From NCBI RefSeq assembly GCF_024362695.1, contig NC_065419.1, positions 13,950,678 through 14,014,677 on the forward strand: a stretch of 64,000 nt of DNA, in the 5' to 3' direction. How positions within the stretch are numbered: position 1 is the stretch's first letter; each line of letters starts with the position of its first letter. Origin of the DNA: Pectinophora gossypiella. Taxonomy: Eukaryota; Arthropoda; Insecta; Lepidoptera; Gelechiidae. Below are positions 1 through 9,436 of this stretch, in pieces. The translations under genes were made by a program, and so were the position numbers. A model generated the notes under the pieces. That model was not told the DNA's origin. It saw only the letters and a list, made by a program, of their open reading frames with translations, and ran no database searches.

Positions 1-3000
1 GGTGTTTGGTCAGACCAACAACCCGCACCACACGGGTCGTACTCCCGGGGGCTCCAGCGGCGGCGAGGCAGCCCTAATGGCCGCTGTAGCCACGCCAATT
101 GCGCTCTGTAAGACATTTTCTTTTCACAGCAATAAATCAAAAAACTGCCTTCGTGGTCTAGTGGTTGAACGCTGGGCTCACGATCCGGAGGCCACGAGTT
201 CGAATCCCGATGGGACATGTCACAAAAATCACTTTGTGATCCCTAGTTTGGTTAGGACATTACAGGCTGATCACCTGATTGTCCGAAAGTAAGATGATCC
301 GTGCCGTCGAATCAGCTGAGTGGTGTGAATTGTGTACGGTCACGAGCATTAATATGTATACACTTTGGTACCATGTCACATTAACTTTTTTGACAAATTG
401 AACTGTAAGTCTCACTAAATGACAAATATGTTAGTGCGACAGAGTCCTAAAGTGGGTACATTATATTGCTCATGACTGTTCCTAACGTGTGTTCTGGCAT
501 AGAATAATCATGTCGTCCAAACCGTATCCGGCGACGGCGACTCCTAAATATCTATCCCGGGTCGTTGTTGTGGTGGGCTCTGATGTGGCTGGCGAAACCG
601 AACTTCGACTTGAAGGTCCGGTCACACGGCACGCAATAAAGCTGGCCTAACGAATTTTGTGTGTAGTTATAGGAGGGTTTCGACCGAGTCTTCCGTATTT
701 GGCGCTTTGCGTCGATAATATTACATATAGAAGCGCAACTCTCCGCTCCCCACCGGCGTGTGAGTTAGACTTACCCCTCGAACATAGACTTGAATCGTAT
801 GACGTCATGTCGTGGTGTCAGACGTCACACCCACAGTTGCGCGTGTTGATAATGTCAATGTGTAGTGTCTGTGTAAAACGAGGTTGTTTGTGAAGTGTCC
901 GGGGTGTGGTTCTGGTCCCGAAGGCTGGCCATTTATGGTTAGTACGACTCGGAGGGGGTGAGATCGGCGTCCGATACAAATCGGTGCGGGGCGGAAAGTT
1001 ACCGTTCCGTTGGTGTGTTCCGTAGAAGTTATTATCCTTTATTTTATGAGCCCATGGATACTGCAAGTGATAAGCATGGCCTTTCACTCTTCCCTGCCCA
1101 TCAGAACAATTAATAATGACTAATAGTTATTTGTGAGAAAATATGAATGCATGGGATTGACTGTCTGAGAACTGATATCAGGCAGCTAAATTACTCAATT
1201 GTATAACAATATTTATTTTTTTTTAAGAACGTCTAGGTCCCTGTGCCGAGGTTTTTCTTGCAGCTTCTTTTCCCTGGCTATACAGGTTGTGAGAAGCTGC
1301 AGTAGTTTTAGGCGGATGAGACGTTCGTTATGTGAAAATTGACGATTCAAAGTGTAACTATGTTACCTACTGAATAAAGATATGTTTGAATTTGAATTTG
1401 TGTTTATAGTTATATTTGTGAATAGGTTCGGATATCGGCGGGTCTACTCGCATGCCCGCGTTCTTCTGCGGTCTATACGGCCTCATACCCACTGCTGGAC
1501 ACACCAGCTTTAAAGGTAAGTCAGGAGCATCTAGCTATTTTTTGGGTAACGAACAGCTACAAAACAAAATATACTATTTAATAAATCTTAAGCTATGCCG
1601 TTGAGCGAATAATAGGTGACCACGAATTACTTGAGCACATAGTTATGTCATCATCTCCCTAGCGTTATCCCGTTTTCCACAGGGTCCGCTTACTTAACCC
1701 GAGGATTTGACAGGTCCGGTTTTTTACAGAAGCGACTGCCTGTCTGACCTTCCAATCTGCGAAGGGAAAACCAGCCCAATACAGGTTACGTCACATACCT
1801 CCGAAACGCATTTCTCGGGTTTGTGGGTTTCCTCGCTGAGCACGTGATAATCATTTATGATCCAAACATGAATTCGAAAACGAATTCGACAATCATTGGT
1901 TTAGGCCTGTGCTGGATTTGAACCTGCGACCTCAAAGTGAGAGGCAACCGTTCTACCATAACTGGGCTACCACGACTCTTACAATAATAATTATAGAATT
2001 AATGTAATATATGACATCTTTATAAGGTTAAGTTATAAATAAGTATGGCGCCAGGTTCGACCCTCCGCGACGGCAAGGCTCCCACCATGGCGTCCATCAG
2101 CTTCGTCAGCCGACACCTGGAAGACCTGGCGCCGCTCACAGCCGTCGTCGCCGCTGACAAGGCCAAACAACTCACGCTTGACAAGAAAGTTAACATCCAA
2201 GTAAGTTGCTCAGACATTTCATTTCGATTATTTTATTTCGACAACGGCCTCTGCGGTCCAGTGGTTGAGCGTTGGGCGCACGATCCGGAGGTCCCAGGTT
2301 CGAATCCTGGTGAGGACATATCGCAAAAATCACTTTGTGATCCCTAGTTTGGTTAGGACATTACAGGCTGATCACCTGATTTTTCAAAAAGTAAGATGAT
2401 CCGTGCTTCGGAAGGCACGTTAAGCCTTTGGTCCCGGTTACTACTTACTGATGTAAGTAAGTAGTCGTTACATGAGCCATGTCAGGGGCTTTTGGCGTCT
2501 CAATAGTAACCCTGACACCAGGGGTGATGAGGTTGGTATTCCACCTCACAACCCACACGATAGAAGATATGCCTTTCATTCCTCCTCACATGCGAGTTGT
2601 ATTCTAATTTATTCAATGTAATGTTTCAGGACATAAAGTTTTTCTACACAGAGCAGTCCCAAGACATCCGTCTGAGCCCCATCTGTGGTGAACTGAGGGA
2701 AGCTATGTCCAAGTGAGTATTGGTTAGGTTATCAGCTAGCTAGGCTTTATAATGTAACTGTAACGTCGGTAGATTCATATTACTTATTTATTGTTTATAT
2801 TTCATGGTGGTGGGTACATTTTACTGGTTAATAAAGCAGTCTGTCGCTAGTGACTTTCATTGACGTACCAATAAATACCTCGAATTGGTGGTACGGGTGT
2901 TAAGCTTATTCAAATTAAAAAATATCTTTATTCAGTAAGTAACATAGTTACACTTTGAATCATCATTTTTTAAATAACGATTGTCTCATCCGCCTAAAAC

Positions 3001-5896
3001 TACTGCAGCTTCTCACAACCTGTATAGCCGAGGAAAAGAAGCTGCAAGAAAATATAAATGTTACCTACTGAATAAAGATATTTTTGAATTTGAATATTCC
3101 GTTGACGAATGTTTGTCTAAATTATATTTATTGTAAATCGTCTATTTTGATTATATTGTGTAACTTTATTTGAATGTTATTGTAATTTATTTATTATTTT
3201 AATCTGTGTGTTTAAATTCGTATACCGAAAGGTGCGACGTAGTGCGACAAAAATTATATTGTAACAACCCTTTTACCTATGTTGACCGATAAATGAATTA
3301 GATTTTTTTTTAAATCATACTTCATTGCAGGGTAGTAAAGAAGCTATCATCAGCGGCGTCCAGCACGGACCGCGCCCCGAAGCCCTATTACCACTCAGGG
3401 CTTGACTACATGTTCTCGCTGTGGAGACACGGGATGACCAAGGAGGCCGAGGTGTTCTCCAGGGTTCTCACTAACAACACTGGCACCGCTAAAGCGTGGG
3501 TTGAGATTCCTAAGAAGGTAAGTCGGGAAGAAAAAAACATAAACTGACTTCTTCTCTCGTGTGGGTTGAGAGGAGGATTACCAACCTCATCAACCTTGGT
3601 GTCAAGGTTACTATTGAGCCGCCAAAGGCCCTTGACATGACTCTTGTAACGACTACTTACTTACATCAGTAAGTAGTAACCGGGACCAACGGCTTAACGT
3701 GCCTTCCGAAGCACGGATCATCTTACTTTTGGACAATTAGGTGATCAGCATGTAATGTCCTAACCAAACTAGGGATCACAAAGTAAATTTTGTGATATTT
3801 CCCCTCCGGGATTCGAACCCGGGGCCTCCGGATCGTGAGCCTAACGCTCAACCACTGGACCATGGGGCCGCAAACCGACTTAACCTAGTATTTATACGCT
3901 GGAAAACGCGTTGTCGCGTCATGATTTGTTTGGTAGGGACATTTGCAGGATTGAATCACCTGATTGTTCGAAAAAGTAAGATGCTTCCGTGCGTCGGAGG
4001 GCACTTTAAGCTGTTGGTCCCGGCTATTGGCCGTAAAACAGCTCCACCAACCCGTAGTAGACTAGCGTGGAGTATGCTCCATACCCCCTCCGATTGATTG
4101 AGGGAAGGCCTGTGCCCAGCAGTGGGACGTATATGGGCTGGATATGTTATGTTATATATCTGTTTTAAGACAGTAGTTAAACAGAAACTTTACAAAAAAG
4201 GTTATTATAAAGTTAGTGATTATTTAGAAGACATGAATGCATGGGATTAACTGTCTGAAAACTGATATTAGGCAGCTAAATTACTCAATTGTATAACAAT
4301 ATTTTATGTTTTATTTTATTTATTTTTTTAAAGAACGTCTAGGGCCCTGTGCCGAGGTTTTTCTTGTAGCTTCGTTTCCCCGGCTATACAGGTTGTGAGA
4401 AGCTGAGACGTTCAGTATGTAAAAAATGACGATTCAAAGTGTAACTATGTAACCTACTGAATAAAGATATTTTTTATTGTTTAACAGTTGCTAGGGCTGT
4501 CCGAGTACACTCTGGCAGCCATCCTCAAGCTGGTGGACGACCAATGGATGCCGCGGACCAACCCTAAATGGGCAGAGAAGCTTACAGACGATCTGAAACA
4601 AGACCTTATCGTAAGTACAACAGGGGGGTTAAAATGGCCACATCGAAGCAATTCATCTAAGAAAGCAATATTGCTATTTGACATTTGTTTGCATTGCCCC
4701 TTACTTAAATTCTGTATTTTAAAGTGTTGAATGTTTAGTAACAATAAAATATGATTTTAATTACTGACACCTGGATGTAATATCTGAAAATAAACTTATA
4801 TTATTATTATTACCCGCATTGGAGCAGGGTGGTGCAGTATGCTCCATACCCCCTCCGGTTGATTGAGGGGAAGCCTGTGCCCAGCAGTGGGACGTATATA
4901 GGCTGTTTATGTATGTGTATTATTATTATATGTTGTATCGTTGCAGAACACGCTGGGCGACTCAGGCGTGTTGTTGTTCCCGAGTGCGCCTGCGCCGGCG
5001 CCGTACCACTACTCGCTGCTGCTGCGGCCGTACAACTTCGCGTACTGGGGCATCTGTAACGCGTTACATCTACCCGTCGCTCAGGTATGACGCGCTCATA
5101 CATTTATAAAAAAGATAACATAAACAGCCTATATACGTCCCACTGCTGGGCACAGGCCTCCCCTCAACCAACCGGAGGAGGAATGGAGCATACTCCACCA
5201 TGCTGCTTCTTCCATCGTTGTGAGATGGTTGATCAACCTCGACAACGACGACCCTGGTGTCAGGGTTATTATTGAGCCGCCAAAGGCCCCTGACGTGACT
5301 CAAGTAACGACTATTAACTTTGTGATATGTGCCCAGGACTTATCTAGCCTAAAGTGTCCCACTGCTGGGCAAAGGCCTCCCTCCATTTCTTCCACTCTCT
5401 CTCCAGTGCTTCCTCCGGCCAGCTTTCCAGGAAAGCATCCAACTCGTCGCGCCATCTCCGCCTCGGTCTGCCGTGCCTGCGTCTGTCTCTACTCGGAGAC
5501 CATCCTGTGGTGATCTTAGCCCACAGGTCGTTAGGCATCCGATAGACGTGACCTGCCCAATCCCATTTCAACTTGGCTAGTACAGTCATGAGCAATATAA
5601 TGTACCCACTTTAGGACCCTGTCGCACTAACATATTTGAGATTTAGTGAGCTTTAGAGTTCAATTTGTCAAAAAAGTTAATGTGACATGGTACCAAAGTG
5701 TATACATATTAATGCTCGTGACCGTACTAGTATTGTGAAATTGTTTGTCCATCAGGTGCCGCTGGGGCTGAGCAGCGCGGGGCTGCCGCTGGGCATCCAG
5801 GTGGTGGCGGCGCCGCGCCAGGAGGGGCTCTGCCTCGCCGCCGCCGCCTGGCTGCGGCAGCTGGGGGGCTGCGTGCCGCCCTGCCGGCTCGAGTAA
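1..5896 (+). CDS. FAAH2: Fatty-acid amide hydrolase 2-like amidase (3' part, 8 exons)
   Basis: Amidase-signature serine hydrolase that would cleave fatty-acid amides, probably at membranes. Exons: 1-107 (reading frame starts at base 2), 1426-1515, 2055-2200, 2630-2712, 3331-3517, 4488-4610, 4947-5084, 5756-5896 (stop TAG... read as TAA/TAG at 5894-5896). All introns are GT-AG and phases join without a break, giving 337 residues in the window. The glycine-serine signature GGSSGGEAAL and the nucleophile region SDIGGSTRMP span the first intron. These hold the cis-serine and the nucleophilic serine. The catalytic lysine lies upstream of the window. Later family blocks include SRHLEDLAP, GLDYMFSLW, GLSEYTLAAILKL and the C-terminal GLPLGIQVVA. 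The acceptor at 2054 was chosen because it is the only nearby AG that restores phase; its pyrimidine tract is weak. I see no AATAAA before the repeats that start near 6000. Family assignment is strong. FAAH2-like rather than another amidase is by recalled similarity. Confidence 0.9.
147..309 (+). mobile_element. tRNA-derived SINE, family A, 3' truncated
   Basis: A tRNA-like head with A box (GTGGTCTAGTGGTTGAACGC) and B box (GAGTTCGAATCCC) is followed by the family body (CACTTTGTGATCCCTAGTTTGG, read in two parts). It stops soon after AAGATGATCCGTG. It lies in amidase intron 1, and longer copies occur at 2245, 3552 (reverse) and 23844. Confidence 0.75.
338..479 (+). mobile_element. About 145-bp MITE, family M1
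   Basis: Short element with imperfect terminal inverted repeats: GGTCACGAGCATTAATATG at one end and the reverse complement of AGTCATGAGCAATATAATG at the other. Other copies lie at 5584-5727 (reverse), 19755-19905, 35851-36199 (reverse, interrupted) and 42346-42488. It has no coding capacity. Confidence 0.75.
666..1060. repeat. Palindromic repeat family with a CTCTCCGCTCCCCACC core
   Basis: The left arm (GCAACTCTCCGCTCCCCACC near 738) and the right arm (GGTGCGGGGCGGAAAGTTAC near 982) are roughly inverted copies around a GTAGTGTCTGTGTAAAACGA segment. Partial copies occur near 17760-17960, 33330-33530, 36240-36380 (reverse) and 43735-43870. It is probably a non-autonomous DNA element. Confidence 0.5.
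1141..1401 (+). mobile_element. Non-LTR retrotransposon 3' end, family L1x (tail GAATAAAGATA-TTTGAATTTGAATTTG)
   Basis: It runs from ATGAATGCATGGGATT to a 3' tail holding AATAAA and TTGAATTTG repeats, with no open frame. Related copies are at 2917-3099 (reverse), 4232-4475 (forward), 6131-6420 (reverse) and 42705-42800. The 3' tail lies about 24 bp before the splice acceptor of the amidase exon at 1426. Confidence 0.7.
1649..1977 (-). mobile_element. tRNA-derived SINE, family B, near full length
   Basis: Read on the minus strand it begins with a tRNA-like head (GTGGTAGCCCAGTTATGGTAG, then the B box AGGTTCAAATCC) and ends with ACGCTAGGGAGATGATG. The best forward copy is at 26955-27290. Fragments lie at 12880, 14040, 14626, 15037, 30712, 31775 and 44787. 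Confidence 0.75.
2245..2567 (+). mobile_element. tRNA-derived SINE, family A, full length
   Basis: Head GGTCCAGTGGTTGAGCGTTG with B box AGGTTCGAATCCTGG, a middle with GATGATCCGTGCTTCGGAAG, and a 3' half ending CACAACCCACACGATAGAAG. It is the best reference copy of family A in the window and sits in an amidase intron. Confidence 0.8.
2917..3099 (-). mobile_element. Family L1x retrotransposon 3' end, internal deletion
   Basis: Reverse-oriented copy containing CTTTATTCAGTAAGTAACAT and CTACTGCAGCTTCTCACAAC. After GCTGCAAGAAAA it jumps to a second copy of the tail (ATGTTACCTACTGAATAAAG), so two fragments appear joined head to head. Confidence 0.6.
3552..3871 (-). mobile_element. tRNA-derived SINE, family A, full length, reverse
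   Basis: The 3' end (GTGTGGGTTGAGAGGAGG) is at the low coordinate. The tRNA-like head, read as GTCCAGTGGTTGAGCGTTAG on the minus strand, ends near 3871. It lies in the amidase intron after the exon 3331-3517. Confidence 0.75.
3925..4160 (+). mobile_element. SINE family A2, 5' truncated
   Basis: It shares GATTGTTCGAAAAAGTAAGA with family A but has a different 3' half (ATGCTCCATACCCCCTCCG, then CCCAGCAGTGGGACGTATAT). The full version is at 11765-12097. Further 3' fragments lie at 4813-4910 (forward) and 5115-5210 (reverse). Confidence 0.65.
4232..4475 (+). mobile_element. Family L1x retrotransposon 3' end
   Basis: Forward copy from ATGAATGCATGGGATTAACT to GAATAAAGATATTTTTT. Its tail stops about 12 bp before the amidase splice acceptor at 4487, so the intron's pyrimidine tract is partly transposon sequence. 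Confidence 0.7.
4620..4735 (+). mobile_element. Fragment of MITE family M2
   Basis: It begins GGGGGGTTAAAATGGCCACA and includes GCAATTCATCTAAGAAAGCA and GCAATATTGC. This is the left half of the element seen complete but interrupted at 28565-28908, and in part at 37805-37910. Confidence 0.55.
4813..4910 (+). mobile_element. SINE family A2, 3' fragment
   Basis: It carries ATGCTCCATACCCCCTCCGG and CAGCAGTGGGACGTATATAG. It lies just upstream of the amidase exon at 4947. Confidence 0.6.
5115..5320 (-). mobile_element. SINE A2/A 3' fragments, reverse
   Basis: A reverse A2 3' end (CTATATACGTCCCACTGCTG) is joined near 5210 to a reverse family A 3' half (GTGAGATGGTTGATCAACCT through GGCCCCTGACGTGACTCA). 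Confidence 0.6.
5344..5595 (-). pseudogene. Non-LTR retrotransposon ORF2 C-terminal fragment
   Basis: An 83-codon open frame on the minus strand contains LKWDWAGHVYRMPNDLWAK, then a basic block HGRPRRRWRDELD, then REAFAQQWDTLG. The W-GH--R and GRP--RW-D pattern is typical of the extreme C-terminus of insect non-LTR reverse-transcriptase polyproteins. The catalytic domains are absent, so this is a 5'-truncated insertion. It lies within the last amidase intron and is not a host exon. Confidence 0.75.
5584..5727 (-). mobile_element. MITE family M1, reverse copy
   Basis: Reverse copy of the element at 338-479 (AGTCATGAGCAATATAATGT to ATATTAATGCTCGTGACC). It ends 28 bp before the last amidase exon. 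Confidence 0.75.
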
Positions 5897-5989
5897 CTAT
5901 GCTACAGGCGTTGGCCACCGACCTTAACACCCGCATTCTAACATGTTACCTCAAACCTTCCTCAAATTCAAATTCCATCCATCCATAAA

Positions 5990-6130
5990 CTCACGCCTAT
6001 TTCCCACCGGGGTAAGCAGCAAGAAGCAAGAGAAGTGAAGAAAGCAAGAGAGAGATGTGGAGGAAGCAAGAGAAGTGTGTCAGGATCGAAGCAAATAGAA
6101 TTCTATAGTCTCTGCTTACCCCGGTGGGAA
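5990..6130. repeat. Foldback of the AYPGGK-type retrotransposon 3' end
   Basis: A reverse piece (CTCACGCCTATTTCCCACCG) is followed by forward pieces ending GCTTACCCCGGTGGGAAA, so the family tail occurs in both orientations within 140 bp. The forward family is best seen at 31880-32015 and 36440-36560. Confidence 0.6.
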
Positions 6131-6420
6131 ATTCAAATTCAAAATATCTTTATTCAGTAGGTAACATAGTTTGAATCGTCAATTTTTACATAAGGAACGT
6201 CTCATCCGCCTAAAACTACTGCAGCTTCTCACAACCTGTATAGCCGGGGAAAAGAAGCTGCAAGAAAAACCTCGGCACAGGGCCCTAGACGTTCCTCAGT
6301 TGAGGTGACCTCAAGGAAGACCTGAAAGCATCTCAAACCCGACAGAGTTAAGTCATTGTCAATTAGTATAGCCGAGGAAAAGTGTCTGAAAAACCTAGGC
6401 ACAGGGCCCTAGATGTTTTG
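6131..6420 (-). mobile_element. Family L1x retrotransposon 3' end, reverse, rearranged
   Basis: It contains CTTTATTCAGTAGGTAACAT and CTACTGCAGCTTCTCACAAC. A second partial copy of the CCTCGGCACAGGGCCCTAGA segment (about 6362-6418) follows. Confidence 0.65.
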
Positions 6421-6584
6421 GTGGTAATACAATTTGAATCGTGAATTAATCTTGTCAGAATCAGACATAAGGATATTTTGCGCTAGGTTTGCTTCACTAG
6501 GCACCGTTCAACCCGTTGAGCGTTGTCTCTGCGTGTTTGTGTACATTTAGTTTCGTGTTTTTATAAAAAAAAAAACATACAATT

Positions 6585-6719
6585 ATGACCGGTCGCGGTA
6601 AGGGAGGCAAAGGTCTGGCAAAGGGAGGAGCTAAGCGTCTCAGGAAAGTACTTCGTCATAACATCCAAGGTATCACCAAACTGGCCATCCGTCGTCTCGC
6701 CCGCAAAGGAGGCCTCTAG
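6585..6719 (+). pseudogene. Histone H4 pseudogene, N-terminal 44 codons
   Basis: The frame from ATG at 6585 reads MTGRGKGGKGLAKGGAKRL and continues to a stop at 6717-6719. It matches the first 43 residues of mature histone H4 except for six changes: Gly11 to Ala, His18 to Leu, Asp24 to His, Pro32 to Leu, Arg40 to Lys and Val43 to Leu (numbering without the initiator Met). Lys44 is replaced by TAG. The codons after the stop still read Arg-Ile-Ser, then homology is lost. The lysines at tail positions 5, 8, 12, 16 and 20 are kept. No histone-type 3' stem-loop follows. I infer a nonsense-mutated, decaying copy rather than a working histone gene. Confidence 0.9.
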
Positions 6720-8019
6720 CGTATATCCTAAGATCTAATTTTGCTATAATTATCACCTTTAAAATCCATCAGACGGGGATTATCGTGATTTGATTCATTC
6801 ATAAATAAAATTAGTCAAAAACTATTTGAAATAGTACAAATTATAGGATATTTAATTAATTGAAATGTATAAATGCTTTCGTGTAAACGATACCAAAATC
6901 CGTCCTAAAGTGGCTCAAAGAATCCAAAATTCAACTTTTTTTAAACTTTACGTTCCAAAAAATTTATTTTATGGGTATAAGGGAACTTTTTAAATATTTT
7001 TTGGTTATGGTTATTACAAATTTTACCTAATGTATTGAGGCAAATGTAGTTACATAAGATTTGTAACTGCGAGTTTAACTTGCATAGTTATGTTAAGCAT
7101 AATAATTTTGAATACTTTTACGAAATGATATATTTTTCTGATGTTCAAATATTGCATTTGTAGGCACTTAAAGAAACAACTATTATTAGTCATAAACACC
7201 TAGAAATTTAGCTCTGGGGAACTAATAGACAGTGTGATTATCAAGCATTTCTTAATTAATGTTACTTGCCTCAGAATAATATAAATTATCGCTATTTCTC
7301 AGTAAACTGAATATTATCTCATACTACTATCTTATACATTTCTTGTTATTATAAGACTGATGTTTGTAATTAATTAATATTATAAATTATACAATTATTT
7401 ACTCTGGTGATATGGCTTTATATTAATAAATTTATTATTACAAAAAAATGATTTTATTACTGTTGTTTTTTATGACTTAGTTTAAATAGTCCTTTATGTT
7501 GTAGGAATATCACACAATCCCTTTGTCAGAAGACAAGCATGATCGTGTTTTTTGTTTTTTGCTGCTGTGGTCTACCACCAATTTATGTAAATTGTCTCTA
7601 AAAGCTTCGAACTGTGAAGCATCTGATATGTGAAAAGCTGATAATTTGAAATGGTCTTTAATATACGACACAGCATTTTTTAACTAGTACGATAACGTTA
7701 CGTTTTGGGACGAAGTTTTACTGACTAGGCAGTATGGACTTGTGATCTTAGCTTGATAAATGTGCGAAGAAAAACAATAAATTGGCGCGAAGTGAAAAAG
7801 AAAATCGTAATATTTTCGTTAATTCAGGTTAATTCTTATTGCGGTTTCGTTTGTGTTGAGTATCTTACGAAAAGAAAACTTATTATAAAATAAAAAATTA
7901 TATATTATCAGTAAACGGGGCCTAGCCTAAGAACGATGATGATGTGTAAAAATGTGTAGGTAGGTACCTATTTCGATTCCATCCTTATTAGAATCATATA
8001 TTTTGGGACACAAGGGTAC
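6720..8019. other. AT-rich intergenic stretch, nothing recognised
   Basis: Between the H4 pseudogene and the element at 8020 I see no coding frame, repeat family shared within the window, or RNA gene. Confidence 0.5.
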
Positions 8020-8260
8020 CAGTGCCCTGTTTATCAAAACTTATAAGCCTTGTATTACAACAAATTTCCTTATAAAAATTTTCATTATTACAAGAATGTG
8101 TTTATCAAAACTACACATGTAAATTACATATTACAAGTATCAATATTTATTTCACAAGTATATTTTATAATCCCTCTACTTTTTCTGATAAACGCAATTT
8201 ACACGTACTTATGTAACTTGTGAATGTGTAGACTTGTAAGTTTTGAGACACAAGGCACTG
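8020..8260. mobile_element. MITE with CAGTG termini (hAT-like)
   Basis: Terminal inverted repeats of about 28 bp: CAGTGCCCTGTTTATCAAAA on the left, and on the right the reverse complement of CAGTGCCTTGTGTCTCAAAA. The interior is AT-rich and non-coding. CAGTG-type ends suggest the hAT superfamily, but I could not confirm an 8-bp target duplication. Confidence 0.6.
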
Positions 8261-8485
8261 ATCTTTCAACAGGTTTATAATTATTCCATGTAAATCCTTG
8301 TTTATTTCACGAGTTTCTTTTGGTTAGTTACCAATACCAGTTAAATACCAAGAATTGAAGAATATGCATATCCACATGTGGACTGACTATAATTATAATA
8401 CAAATGTGCTTCATTTGACATAGATTTATAGAGGATATATGGGTAATAAGAAATAAAAGAAAGTATAAATGTAGAGACGAAATCT

Positions 8486-8491
8486 TTTATT
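8486..8491 (-). terminator. Candidate polyadenylation signal AATAAA for AdoMetDC
   Basis: AATAAA on the minus strand, about 950 bp beyond the decarboxylase stop codon. It fits a long or spliced 3' UTR; transcript evidence is needed to confirm it. Confidence 0.4.
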
Positions 8492-9122
8492 TAGATTGTA
8501 AACGTGGGCGCCCGGCGAGCGCCGCCCGCCCGCTGACTAGATGTCAACAAACATCAGTTACACATATACTCTAGCTACGAGCCTCGGCCGCTACATGGAG
8601 ATCAAGAGTCCTATGCTCTATCCGGTACCACACTAAGTATATTCGCTACATGTTTCGTTACATTTAAAAATAGATAATAACATTAGCTACAAGTGATGTT
8701 AACCTCGTAATCTCCAAACAGCTGCGAACGGCTTCATATTTTAGACGACACACGTCTATCACCTACGGTTTAACTATAATATCACTTAAGGATCACGTTA
8801 TGGAATGAATCGTTACATCACATATAACGGCACCCTGCTCTATGTTCAATATTTACAGTTACCAATAGTTTGTACATTGCATCCGGAGATCGGGGACGAT
8901 CGTAGAGAGAATATATCGTCCCGCATCGAATCTAATCTGCGACAGAAGCTCGAACATAACCGGAAGCTTCGACTACGAGGGATCTATCTCGAATTTAGAC
9001 CGGGAAGGGAAAGATAGAGTCTACTGCGAGATCGTCGTCGACGAGATTAAAATTTGTATCGGAGGGTGATCGGCGAGCCGTCGCGGGCCGGTCCGGCCCG
9101 GCGGAGGCGGCGGCGCGCTCAC

Positions 9123-9288
9123 CGCGGCGCGGGGGGCGCGGGGGGCGCGGGCGGCGCGGGCGCGGCGCACAGCGCGCGCAGCAGGCGCAGCAGCCGCCGC
9201 AGCAGCGGCCCGGGGCACAGCTCCGACAGCTCGCGCCGCCCGCGCGCGCCGCGGCGGGACGGCGCCCACGTTCGAAGGCTTGCGCGCC
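9123..9288 (-). other. Very GC-rich candidate exon downstream of the AdoMetDC stop
   Basis: The 166-bp segment has an acceptor-like TCCGCAG just before 9288 and a donor-like GTGAGC just after 9123. The decarboxylase coding exon itself is followed at once by a donor-like GTATGT, which would allow splicing to this segment as a 3' UTR or alternative exon. Several frames are open because of the GC content. One reads RRELSELCPGPLLRRLLRLL with GC-ending codons. I cannot decide between spliced UTR, alternative C-terminus and chance. Confidence 0.3.
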
Positions 9289-9436
9289 CTGCGGACAACA
9301 CACTTCCTATTTCAAATATTGCACCCAACCTCTATACTGAAGCAAAAACTGCAAGGCTATTGAAATCAAACCTTTTTAAGTGTAGCAATATCGGCGAAAA
9401 CCAACATTTCAAAGTAAAACACATTTGATACATACC

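Noticed and set aside
8995..9428. Overlapping long open frames on both strands in the GC-rich block
   Set aside because: They arise from GC content (Ala, Arg, Pro runs) and conflict with each other; only the splice-flanked segment was kept, at low confidence.
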